Below are positions 1-6,922 of a stretch of DNA of 8,379 bases, in pieces (the stretch's first letter is position 1; each line of letters begins with the position of its first letter). The translations under genes were made by a program, and so were the position numbers. The DNA is from an uncultured Opitutia bacterium. Its GTDB lineage: Bacteria; Verrucomicrobiota; Verrucomicrobiia; Opitutales; UBA953. The notes under the pieces are model-generated. The model ran no database searches. It was not told the DNA's origin and saw nothing but the letters and a program-made list of their open reading frames with translations. The stretch is from NCBI GenBank assembly GCA_937875975.1, contig CALEEU010000007.1, forward strand, positions 1 to 8,379. The letters run 5' to 3'.

Positions 1-2967
1 TCACGGATGCACGATGCTTTCGTCGAGGTTGAGCACGGCGCGGGCGAGGGCGGTCCAGAGGTCCTTGTCGGCGACCTTGCGGGCGCGCTGCGCGTCGACG
101 AAGGCCTGCATGGTCTTCGTCTCATCGGGCGCCGGCGGACGCGTGACGCAACGGCGGAGGATGAAGGCGATGCGGCCCGCGTCATCGGAGGCCGCCGTCA
201 TGGCCTTCGCGCCGAGGGCGCGGGCCGCTTCCATGAACATCTCGTCGTTGAGCAGGGTGAGGGCCTGGAGCGGGCTGTTCGAGACGTCGCGGCGGGCGAT
301 GCAGGCCTCGCCGGTGGGCGCGTCGAAGGTCGTGGCCATCGCGAACGGGGCGGTGCGCTTGATGAACGTGTAGAGCGAACGACGGGTGCGGTCTTCGCCT
401 TCGCTGGGCTTCCACTCGATCCGACCGTAGGTGCCTTCGCTGGTCACGCTGGCGGGCTGGGGCGGGAAGACGCCTGGTCCGCCCATCTTGAACGAGATCA
501 GGCCGGCGGCCTGCAGCGCGCCGTCGCGGATGACTTCGGCGTCGAGGCGGAAGCGGCTGCCACGGGCGAGCAGCAGGTTCTCGCGGTCCTTTTCGGCGAG
601 CTCGGGCGTGACGCGCGAGGACTGGCGGTAAGTGGCGCTGGTCACGATCAGGCGGTGCAGCTTCTTCATCGACCAGCCGGTGCGCTGGAATTCGACGGCG
701 AGCCAGTCAAGCAGCTCAGGGTGCGTCGGGGCTTCGCTCTGGTAGCCGAAGTCCTCGAGCGAGGCGACGAAGCCGCGACCGAAGAAGGCCTGCCACTGGC
801 GGTTCACGGCCACGCGGGCGGTCAGGGGATTCTCGGGCGCGAAGAGCCAGCGGGCGAAGGTCAGGCGGTTGGCCGGGGCGTCCTTGGGCAGGCCGGGCAG
901 GAAGGCGGGCACGCCGGGCTTCACTTCTTCGCGCGGGTTCAGGTATTCGCCGCGGTGGTAACGCACGGTCGTCCGAGGATTGGAGGCGGGGCGCTCGCGC
1001 ATGACGAGCGTGGGCTGGCCGCGCGGGATGCGCTTGCGCAGGGCGGCGAGGGCCTTGGCGTGCACGGCGACTTCGGGCGCGGTCTCGAGGAAGCGCATGC
1101 GCAGGGCGTCGCGATCCTGCGGGGCGGCGCCGGCGAGCATGGCCTCGATCGCCGCGGGGTGACCGGTGGCGGTGGCCTGCTCGTCGGTGGTGACGGAGAG
1201 GCGGAAGTGGCCGAGCGAGCAGGAGAAGTGCTTTTCGAAGAGCATCTTCAGCGTCCAGCCGGCGGGGAGGTCGGTGGGCTTGGCGAAGCGGAAGACGGCC
1301 GTCTGACGCTGACCGTAGCCGCCCAGCACCTGCCAGCCGCTCGACATCTCGCCGTCGAGCGCGGCGGACGCGTTGTTCTTCTTCCGGGCGGCCTTGCCCT
1401 TGGCCTTGGCTTTGGCCTTCGGCGCGGCGGCGGCGTCGCTGATGCGGTCTTCCTCTTCGTCGTTGGTCGCGAAGGCTTCGCCGAATTCGAGACGCCGGCT
1501 GCCGTGCCAGGCTTGGAGTTCGCTGAGGAAGAAGCCGCCGAGCGGTCCTTCGTAGTTGGTCAGGCCGGGGCCGTCGTTGGGCAGGGAAGGGTGGTCGGCG
1601 ACTTCGAGCCGGAGGGCGGTGACGCCTTTGTGGGCGCGATCGAAGGTGAGGTCATAGACGTCGCTCTTGCTGCTGTCGCCGCCGCCGAGGATGAAGCCGT
1701 CGGGCTGGACCTCGAGTTTCGGCATGGTGGTCGTGAGCTTGGCCGGGCGGAGCACTTCCCACTTCGAGGCCTTGGGGGCTTCGGCGGCGATCCAGGCGTC
1801 GACCTTGGGGTCGAGGGCGGCGACGCCGCCGGGGAACTTGCCGGGCAGGGACTCTTCAGCGGCGGCGATCTTGCGGGCGTGCTCGGCGACCTGCGCGGCG
1901 AGGTCGGCCGGCGGAATATGATAGGTCGGTTCGTCGGCGTTGTTTAGCAGCGCCATGACGCCGAAGTAATCCGTGTGCAGGATCGGGTCATACTTGTGGG
2001 TGTGGCACTGCGCGCAGTTCATCGTCAGACCCATCCAGGCCGCGCCGGTGGCGCCGACGCGGTCGACCATCGCGTAGAAGCGGTATTCGTTGGGATCGAT
2101 GCCGCCTTCCTCGTTGAGCATCGTGTTGCGGTGGAAGCCGGTGGCGACATGGTCGTCGGGCGTGGCGCCGGGGAGGAGGTCGCCGGCGAGCTGCTTGATG
2201 CCGAACTGGTCGTAGGGCAGGTCGGCATTGAGGGCCTTCACGACCCAGTCGCGGTAAGGCCAGATCGTGCGCGGGCGGTCCTTCTCGAAGCCGTTGGTGT
2301 CGGCGTAGCGGGCGAGGTCGAGCCACCGGCGGGCCCAGCGTTCGCCATAGCGCGGTGAGGCGAGCAGGCGGTCGACGAGTTTCTCGTAGGCGTCGGGCGA
2401 CTTGTCCTGGACGAAGGCGTCGGCCTCCTCGGGCGTGGGCGGCACGCCGGTGAGGTCCAGCGTCACGCGACGCACGAGGGCGTAGCGGTCGGCCTCGGGC
2501 GAAGGCTTCAGGCCGGCTTTCGCGAGGCGGTCGCGCACGAAGGCGTCGATCGGATGGACGCCGGCCTGCGGCACGGGCTCCTGCTTGGGGGCGGAGAAGG
2601 CCCAGTGAGGTTGATAGACGCCGCCTTCGGCGATCCAGGCGCGCAGGGTCGCCTTGTCTTTCGCGGACATCGGCTTCTTCGCCTCCGGAGGCGGCATGAT
2701 GTCGTCCGGATCGTCGGAGAAGATGCGATGGATGACTTCGCTTTTGTCGGGCTGACCCGGGACGATGGCGACTTCATCGGACTTGCCTTTGCCGTAGGCG
2801 GATTCGACGAGGTCGAGGCGGAGTTTTCCTTTGCGTGAATGCTCGTCCATGCCGTGGCACGCGAAGCAGTGCTGGGCCAGGATCGGCCGGACCTCGCGGT
2901 TGAAGTCGACGGCGGACGCGGTGGCGGCGGACGCCAGAAGCAGGAATGCGGACGGAAAGCGCGGCAT
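1..2967 (-). CDS. Exported PSCyt1-DUF1549-DUF1553 (PSD1) cytochrome-type protein
   Basis: A 988-aa protein of the 'planctomycete cytochrome C' class; the biochemical role of this family is not established. Residues 1-19 form a Sec signal peptide ending A-S-A before VDFNREVRPIL, so the protein acts outside the cytoplasm. A PSCyt1 heme domain follows, with C34-F-A-C37-H38 and a probable distal ligand Met91 in DDIMPPP. The DUF1549/PSCyt2 region (about 137-345) carries a second motif C318-A-Q-C321-H322 within the family signature around MNCAQCHTHKYDP. Residues 470-595 look like a discoidin-type or jelly-roll insert, interrupted by an acidic-then-Lys/Ala linker (503-530). DUF1553/PSD1 occupies about 700-980 and includes DVSNSPLQALTLLNDEMF. 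The start at 2967 is chosen because the signal peptide begins exactly there; the frame stays open upstream only as antisense of the neighbours. No Shine-Dalgarno is visible. The TGA is the first codon of the window. In relatives a DUF1501 gene often follows; here that would lie outside. Family assignment is confident, function is not. Confidence 0.93.
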   Translation of the reverse strand: MPRFPSAFLLLASAATASAVDFNREVRPILAQHCFACHGMDEHSRKGKLRLDLVESAYGKGKSDEVAIVPGQPDKSEVIHRIFSDDPDDIMPPPEAKKPMSAKDKATLRAWIAEGGVYQPHWAFSAPKQEPVPQAGVHPIDAFVRDRLAKAGLKPSPEADRYALVRRVTLDLTGVPPTPEEADAFVQDKSPDAYEKLVDRLLASPRYGERWARRWLDLARYADTNGFEKDRPRTIWPYRDWVVKALNADLPYDQFGIKQLAGDLLPGATPDDHVATGFHRNTMLNEEGGIDPNEYRFYAMVDRVGATGAAWMGLTMNCAQCHTHKYDPILHTDYFGVMALLNNADEPTYHIPPADLAAQVAEHARKIAAAEESLPGKFPGGVAALDPKVDAWIAAEAPKASKWEVLRPAKLTTTMPKLEVQPDGFILGGGDSSKSDVYDLTFDRAHKGVTALRLEVADHPSLPNDGPGLTNYEGPLGGFFLSELQAWHGSRRLEFGEAFATNDEEEDRISDAAAAPKAKAKAKGKAARKKNNASAALDGEMSSGWQVLGGYGQRQTAVFRFAKPTDLPAGWTLKMLFEKHFSCSLGHFRLSVTTDEQATATGHPAAIEAMLAGAAPQDRDALRMRFLETAPEVAVHAKALAALRKRIPRGQPTLVMRERPASNPRTTVRYHRGEYLNPREEVKPGVPAFLPGLPKDAPANRLTFARWLFAPENPLTARVAVNRQWQAFFGRGFVASLEDFGYQSEAPTHPELLDWLAVEFQRTGWSMKKLHRLIVTSATYRQSSRVTPELAEKDRENLLLARGSRFRLDAEVIRDGALQAAGLISFKMGGPGVFPPQPASVTSEGTYGRIEWKPSEGEDRTRRSLYTFIKRTAPFAMATTFDAPTGEACIARRDVSNSPLQALTLLNDEMFMEAARALGAKAMTAASDDAGRIAFILRRCVTRPPAPDETKTMQAFVDAQRARKVADKDLWTALARAVLNLDESIVHP
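1390..1419 (-). repeat. Hexamer repeat encoding (Lys-Ala)n linker
   Basis: Five near-identical 6-bp units (AAGGCC on the minus strand, with AAA and GGC variants) encode residues 517-526, KAKAKAKGKA, of the PSD1 protein. Directly before it lies an acidic patch (DEEED, residues 503-507) and directly after it another basic run (ARKK). The tract sits inside the putative carbohydrate- or ligand-binding insert, so it probably forms an exposed flexible loop. The short exact unit suggests growth by replication slippage and possible length variation between strains; that part is inference. Confidence 0.75.
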
Positions 2968-3099
2968 GGGGGCGGGGGTGAACGGCCGGGGGTGTGACCG
3001 ACCAAGATAAGACACTCTAGACCGTCCGGGGTTGCGAGCAATTAGCAGGCGGGGTTTGGCGGTTGCGGGCCCATGACAGGCGGCTAATCTCGCGATTTC
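2968..3099. promoter_or_regulatory. Divergent intergenic spacer, presumed two-way promoter region
   Basis: This 132-bp gap lies between the divergent PSD1 gene and the hydrolase gene and must hold both promoters if neither is read from elsewhere. Two relatively AT-rich patches stand out from the GC-rich surroundings, around 3004-3020 and 3040-3046. For the minus strand, TTGCTC (3036-3041) and TAGAGT (3014-3019) are spaced by 16 bp, but the match to sigma-70 consensus is weak. For the plus strand, TTGCGG (3064-3069) and TAATCT (3085-3090) are also 16 bp apart and weak, and would leave an almost leaderless transcript. No convincing operator or riboswitch was seen. Confidence 0.35.
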
Positions 3100-4158
3100 G
3101 TGCCCCGCTTCTCCCTCATTTTCTGTCTTATCGCCATAGGGGTGTCCGGCGCCGACGGCCCGACGTCGGGCGATGGTTCGCAGCAGAAATGGCGGCTGGC
3201 GCTGGGCTCCCCGAGGTCGACTTTCGGTCAGGCTGGTCCGGCAGAGCGGGTCGAGTCCTTCGACACTCCGGATTTCCGGGCGCAGCTGTTTCGCCAGCGT
3301 ACCGGTCCGGAGACCTGGCAGCGGATTCTCATCCTGAAGCCTCTGCGGCTCGAGGCCCGGACCGCCGGAGTCGTCGTGCCGTTCTACGACCCCGATCGGA
3401 TGTGCGGTTACGATCTGCGGACGAAGCAACGGCTCGGACCGGAGCGGAATACGGCTTTCTTCGGTCTGCATCTCGTGCGGCAGGGCTACGTCGTCGCCGC
3501 GGTCGAAGCTTATCCGTTCAACCTGCTGACGCCGGAGGAGCAGAAGGCGAGCAAGGGCGGGATGGGCGTCTGGCGTGACGCCGCGGCCAAACTCGCCCGA
3601 CAGGAGCCCGGATGGACGGGCATGGGTAAGCTCACCCATGACACGCTCTTGGCGGCCGATCTCTTGGTGGCGGATGCGCAGGTCGACCCGGCCCGTCTCG
3701 CGGTGATGGGGCATTCGCTCGGCGGCAAGATGGCCTTCTACGCCGGCTGCCTCGATCCACGCTTCAAGGCGATCGTCGCGAGCGATTTCGGACTGGCGTG
3801 GGATTCCTCCAACTGGGGCGACGCTTGGTATTTCGGCGACAAGCTGAAGGCCATGCGCGCGGAGGGTCTTTCCCAGGAACAACTGCTCGGCTTCCATGCT
3901 CCGCCGTTCTTCCTGATCGCCGGACAATACGACAGCGAGGCGACGTGCGGCCCTTTGTTGGACGCGGCCCGCAAGACACGGGAGCTCACGGGTCGGGCGG
4001 GCGGTATCGAGATCTTCGACCACCATTCCGGACACCAGCCGACGTGGCCCTCGTTGAAGGCCGCCTATGTCTGGCTGGCTCGGCGGATGGACATGCCTGC
4101 TCCCGACTTCGGGCACCTCGACGCGCTCGCCCGCGACCAAGCGAAGGCCGCCAAGTAG
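3100..4158 (+). CDS. Secreted alpha/beta-hydrolase (Abhydrolase_7 / dienelactone hydrolase-like esterase)
   Basis: A 352-aa exported serine hydrolase. Residues 1-18 form a hydrophobic signal peptide (MPRFSLIFCLIAIGVSG), with cleavage likely just after it. The nucleophile elbow is G204-H-S206-L-G-G, and Ser206 is the predicted catalytic serine. Asp278 in AGQYDSEA is the likely acid and His312 in HSGHQPT the likely base, giving the triad order Ser-Asp-His usual for the fold. The segment FGLHLVRQGYVVAAVEAYPF (about 121-140) and VDPARLAVMGHS (196-206) resemble putative acetyl-xylan-esterase and dienelactone-hydrolase relatives; substrate is not determined. The start is GTG: an in-frame TAA at 3085-3087 blocks any earlier start and the next in-frame Met is residue 101. 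There is no clear Shine-Dalgarno. Cys102, Cys217 and Cys283 could allow a disulfide after export. The gene is divergent from the PSD1 gene and convergent with the sulfatase run, so it is a separate transcript. An ester-removing role on the sulfatases' substrate is plausible but inferred. Confidence 0.88.
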   Translation: MPRFSLIFCLIAIGVSGADGPTSGDGSQQKWRLALGSPRSTFGQAGPAERVESFDTPDFRAQLFRQRTGPETWQRILILKPLRLEARTAGVVVPFYDPDRMCGYDLRTKQRLGPERNTAFFGLHLVRQGYVVAAVEAYPFNLLTPEEQKASKGGMGVWRDAAAKLARQEPGWTGMGKLTHDTLLAADLLVADAQVDPARLAVMGHSLGGKMAFYAGCLDPRFKAIVASDFGLAWDSSNWGDAWYFGDKLKAMRAEGLSQEQLLGFHAPPFFLIAGQYDSEATCGPLLDAARKTRELTGRAGGIEIFDHHSGHQPTWPSLKAAYVWLARRMDMPAPDFGHLDALARDQAKAAK

Positions 4159-4180
4159 GCGCTCACTTCTTTTTCTTCTT
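4149..4180 (+). terminator. Possible weak intrinsic terminator of the hydrolase gene
   Basis: CGCC (4149-4152) and GGCG (4158-4161) can pair around a 5-nt loop that overlaps the TAG stop, followed by a pyrimidine-rich stretch with many T residues (4167-4180). Read on the plus strand this resembles a short intrinsic terminator; on the minus strand the same hairpin lacks a T tract. The stem is only 4 bp and the T tract is broken by C, so the call is tentative. The T-rich part is the antisense of the lysine codons at the end of the convergent sulfatase. Confidence 0.2.
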
Positions 4181-5587
4181 CGCGCCGGCTTTGCCGGATG
4201 CCGCGCCGAGCGCGGGGCCGTTGTCGGCCGGCAGGGAGCGATGCCAGGCGAGCACCGCGGACGTGAGGCGCGCGACGACGGCCGGTTCGCGGGCCGCGAG
4301 GTCGGTCGTTTCGCCCTGATCCTTGGCCAGGTCGTACAGGAGCGGCTTCGAGCCATCGTACTCACAGAGGAGTTTCCAATCGCCCTCGCGGATCGCGAGG
4401 TCGGGCTGAGGGGTCGCCAGCGCGGGCGCCCATGTCTTCCGGTCGGGTGGGCGCCGCCAGCAGAGCGACCTTGGGGGGACGGGGGAAGTGCCGCCCAGCA
4501 GGGTCGCCGATAGGTCGACGCCGTCGAGTCCATCGGGGGCAGGCAGCCCGGCCATTCGGGTCAGCGAGGGAGCCAGGTCCATGGCGGCGAAGACCGAGGC
4601 AGCGTCGGTGCCGCCGATCCGTTCCTTAGCCATGCGCCCAGGAGCCCAGACGATGAGCGAAGAACGGAGGCCGCCTTCGAAGATCTGCGTCTTGCTGCCG
4701 CGGAATGGCCCGGCGCTGCCGGCGCCGGGTTCGGGTCCGTTATCAGAGCAAATGATGAAGACCGTGTTGGCACGGAGAGCGGGGTCGGCGCGGACGCGTT
4801 CGAAAAGTCGGCCGAGTTGGCGATCCATCTCCTCCAGCACGGCGAGGTAGATCCGGTGTTTTTCCGGCGACCATTTCTCCAGCGGAGGGAAGTAGGGGCT
4901 GTGGACGTCGTCGGGCCAGAGGTCGACGTAGAAGGGCTGACCTTTCGCCGCGGCGGCGTCGATGAACTTCAGGGCGGCATCGGCGTAGCCGGTCGTGATC
5001 TCGGTGCGGTTCATCCAGGTCACCGGGCCGCCGAGGCGTTCGGCGTCGGCCCAGATCTTCTTCGGCTCCTGGTCGCCGGGCTTGCGCGTGAGCGGGAGGA
5101 GTTTCGGCCCCATCCCTTCGAAGTTGGTGAGCGATGTATCGTAACCGTAGGCCGTGATCGCGGGGGCGTCGTCGACGTCGCGCTGGCCGCCGAGATGCCA
5201 TTTGCCGAAGTGTCCGGTGGCGTAGCCGCCGGCCTGCAGGGTGCGCGCGAGCGAAGGCGCCCGGGGGTCGAGCCACTGGGCGTTGCCTTTGGCTTCGTTG
5301 GCCGCCCGGAACTCGAGATAGGAGTTGATCCGCCAGCGCTGCGGGTATTGTCCGGTGACGAAGGCGCACCGCGAAGGGGAGCAGATCGGTGAGTTGACGT
5401 AGAACTGCTCGAAGCGCAGGCCCTCGGCGGCCAGCCGGTCGATGTTCGGGGTCTTCGCCTCCGTATTCCCGAAGCAGGAAAAGTCGCCCCAGCCCATGTC
5501 GTCGATGAGCACGAAGACGAAGTTGGGCTTCTTCGGTTCCGCGGCGCCCAGGAGCAGGGCGGAGGCGAGCAGGCAGAGGAAGCGCAT
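4163..5587 (-). CDS. Exported type I sulfatase, GALNS/ARSA-like, with poly-lysine C-terminus
   Basis: A 474-aa sulfatase (alkaline-phosphatase superfamily) that hydrolyses a sulfate ester, probably in the periplasm or outside the cell. A signal peptide (1-16, LLLGAA) precedes the mature start EPKKPNFVFV. Calcium ligands Asp29-Asp30 lie in IDDMGWGD. The formylglycine motif is C69-S-P-S-R73, with Cys69 the residue to be oxidised. Lys129-Trp-His131 (GKWHLGG), His229 (DDVHSPYFPP), Asp282-Asn283 (SDNGPEPG) and Lys299 (RGSKTQIFEGG) complete the active site. DDMGWGD, SPICSPSR and GPF(R/L)xxKxxxFEGG recall GALNS and ARSA, but substrate is not proven. The C-terminal domain contains the usual GDWKLL...LLYDL pattern at about 402-419. 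The last ten residues are GKAGAKKKKK, beyond the fold. It starts only 3 bp after the stop of the upstream sulfatase, implying translational coupling, and ends 4 bp from the stop of the convergent hydrolase. Confidence 0.95.
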   Translation of the reverse strand: MRFLCLLASALLLGAAEPKKPNFVFVLIDDMGWGDFSCFGNTEAKTPNIDRLAAEGLRFEQFYVNSPICSPSRCAFVTGQYPQRWRINSYLEFRAANEAKGNAQWLDPRAPSLARTLQAGGYATGHFGKWHLGGQRDVDDAPAITAYGYDTSLTNFEGMGPKLLPLTRKPGDQEPKKIWADAERLGGPVTWMNRTEITTGYADAALKFIDAAAAKGQPFYVDLWPDDVHSPYFPPLEKWSPEKHRIYLAVLEEMDRQLGRLFERVRADPALRANTVFIICSDNGPEPGAGSAGPFRGSKTQIFEGGLRSSLIVWAPGRMAKERIGGTDAASVFAAMDLAPSLTRMAGLPAPDGLDGVDLSATLLGGTSPVPPRSLCWRRPPDRKTWAPALATPQPDLAIREGDWKLLCEYDGSKPLLYDLAKDQGETTDLAAREPAVVARLTSAVLAWHRSLPADNGPALGAASGKAGAKKKKK

Positions 5588-5590
5588 GGC

Positions 5591-6922
5591 TTAGCGCACG
5601 CCCGAGGGTGCGGCGTCCCGGAGCAGTTCGGCGAGCCGGGCGCGCATGGCCTTGACGCGTTCGGGCTGAGCGTCGGCGAGGTTCTTGGCTTCGCCGGGGT
5701 CGGCGGAGAGGTCGTACAAGGCCACAGGCTCGTATTTGCCGGCGGTCTTCTTCCCTTTCTTCTTCCCTGGTGGCGCGCCGTCGGCGGCACCGCCGTCGAC
5801 GATCAGTTTCCAGTCGCCCATCCGGACCGCGGCGCGGGAGGGGCCTTGGGTCGATACCGAGAGGATGGCGTCGTGGGGCGAGGCGGCCTGCTTGGTCAGC
5901 ATGGGCCAGACGTCGAGTCCGTCGACGGGCAGTTTCTGTTCGAGGGAGCCGCCGGCCTGCTTGATCAGGGTCGGATACCAGTCGACCATGTGCATCGGCT
6001 GGCGGATGCGCTGTCCGGCCGGGATGCGGCCCGGCCACGTGGCGAAGGCCGCGGCGCGGACGCCGCCTTCGAAGATCGAGCCTTTGAAGTCACGGAGCGG
6101 GGTATTGTCGCCCGGGGGCGGCCCGCCGTTGTCGCTGGAGAAGACGATGAGCGTATTCTCCAGACGGCCGGCCTGCTTGAGCGCCGCTTCGATCTGGCCG
6201 ATGGCTTCATCGACCGCGGCGAGCATGCCGGCGAGCTTCTGGCGATTGCCTTTCAGATGGGCGTAGGGCTTGAGGTAGCTGTCCGGGACCTGGAAAGGGC
6301 TGTGGACGCCGTTGAAGGGAACGTAGAGAAAGAGGGGTTTGGCTTGGTCTCCTGCCGCGATGACCTTGCAGGCTTCCTTGGCGATCAGGTGCGTCGTGTA
6401 GCCCTCTTCCTTGAGCGGCTCGCCGTTGCGATACCAGTCGCGCTTGTTCATCCGTTCGTGGGTGAAGTAGTCGAGCATCCCGAAGAAGTGGCCATACTGG
6501 TGATCGAACCCGCGGGCGTTGGGCTGGTAGGCTTTCTCGAATTCGCCGAGGTGCCACTTCCCCGTGAGCGCGGTGCGATACCCGGCCGAGCGCAGGGCAT
6601 CGGCCAGCGTACGTTCGGCGAGAGGCAGGCCCCAGGGCGCTCCGGGTGAGACGATCGTATAGACGCCGGTATGCGTCGGGTAGCGACCGGTCAGCAGGGT
6701 GGAGCGGGTCGGCGAGCAGACCGGCTGGACGTAATGGTTCTCGATGATCGTGCCGCCCTGGGCGAGCCGGTCGATATTCGGCGTCTTGATCTCCTTGCCG
6801 CCGTTGAAGCCACAATCGGCGTAGCCCAGGTCATCGATCAGGAAGAAGACGATGTCGGGCTGCTTGGCTGCCTGGGCGCATAGGTTGAAGCAAAGCCAAG
6901 AAAAGAGCAGGGCGTAACGCAT
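5591..6922 (-). CDS. Exported type I sulfatase, arylsulfatase B-like
   Basis: A 443-aa sulfatase, second gene of the run. The signal peptide (1-19, ending in CAQAA) is followed by KQPDIVFFLIDDLGYAD, with metal ligands Asp30-Asp31. The formylglycine motif is C69-S-P-T-R73 (YVQPVCSPTRSTLLTGRYP). Lys122-Trp-His124, His207 (GVHSPF), Asp264-Asn265 (SSDNGG) and Lys280 (DFKGSIFEGG) are all present, so an intact active site is predicted. The match to the human ARSB pattern is unusually good by memory: YVQP before the Cys, a DYFTHER-type segment (151-157), VPDSYLKPY (212-220) and AAVDEAIG (235-242). That suggests GalNAc-4-sulfate or a similar sugar sulfate, as inference. An insert rich in Lys (GKKKGKK, 386-392) interrupts the C-terminal subdomain just before the LYDLSADPGE segment. 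No Shine-Dalgarno precedes the ATG. Spacing to the downstream sulfatase is 3 bp; upstream is 46 bp. Confidence 0.95.
   Translation of the reverse strand: MRYALLFSWLCFNLCAQAAKQPDIVFFLIDDLGYADCGFNGGKEIKTPNIDRLAQGGTIIENHYVQPVCSPTRSTLLTGRYPTHTGVYTIVSPGAPWGLPLAERTLADALRSAGYRTALTGKWHLGEFEKAYQPNARGFDHQYGHFFGMLDYFTHERMNKRDWYRNGEPLKEEGYTTHLIAKEACKVIAAGDQAKPLFLYVPFNGVHSPFQVPDSYLKPYAHLKGNRQKLAGMLAAVDEAIGQIEAALKQAGRLENTLIVFSSDNGGPPPGDNTPLRDFKGSIFEGGVRAAAFATWPGRIPAGQRIRQPMHMVDWYPTLIKQAGGSLEQKLPVDGLDVWPMLTKQAASPHDAILSVSTQGPSRAAVRMGDWKLIVDGGAADGAPPGKKKGKKTAGKYEPVALYDLSADPGEAKNLADAQPERVKAMRARLAELLRDAAPSGVR
5735..5782 (-). repeat. Lysine-rich low-complexity insert in sulfatase 2
   Basis: Residues 381-396 (DGAPPGKKKGKKTAGK) lie between GDWKLIVDGG and the YEPVALYDL strand of the C-terminal sulfatase subdomain. 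In ordinary sulfatases these elements are separated by a short turn, so this is an added, probably surface-exposed, strongly basic loop. The codons are mostly AAG and AAA, giving a pyrimidine-rich run on the plus strand. Its role is unknown. Confidence 0.6.

Noticed and set aside
7..1947. Plus-strand open frame of 646 codons opposite the PSD1 gene.
   Set aside because: It is codon-aligned antisense of a well-supported gene, has a Gly/Ala/Glu/Val-biased composition and shows no domain or signal I recognise.
3073..3087. Mini-ORF ATG-ACA-GGC-GGC-TAA in frame just upstream of the hydrolase GTG; possible leader peptide or a broken earlier start.
   Set aside because: Four codons with no Shine-Dalgarno are expected by chance, and the signal peptide starts cleanly at the GTG, so no earlier start is needed.
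2950..3111. Both divergent genes encode proteins beginning MPRF, hinting at an inverted duplication around the spacer.
   Set aside because: The similarity ends after four residues and the DNA beyond does not match; most likely chance.
3100..3159. Cysteines in or near the signal peptides of the hydrolase and two sulfatases as possible lipoprotein attachment sites.
   Set aside because: None lies in a proper lipobox: the residue before Cys is Phe in the hydrolase (C9) and Leu in the sulfatases, and the positions are inside the hydrophobic core rather than at its end.
2968..4533. The PSD1 reading frame stays open on the minus strand up to 4533, which would give a 1510-aa protein.
   Set aside because: A textbook signal peptide begins at 2967. 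The extension is Arg/Pro/Gly-rich without recognisable domains and runs antisense, codon for codon, to the hydrolase and then out of frame through a sulfatase. It is open because TTA, CTA and TCA codons are rare in this GC-rich DNA.
4743..6038. Minus-strand open frame of 431 codons spanning the junction of two sulfatases.
   Set aside because: It is an alternate frame of the real sulfatase genes, extremely Arg/Pro-rich, and crosses the true stop and start region.
5846..6649. Plus-strand open frame of 267 codons opposite the ARSB-like sulfatase.
   Set aside because: Antisense shadow of a gene whose catalytic residues are all intact; no independent evidence.
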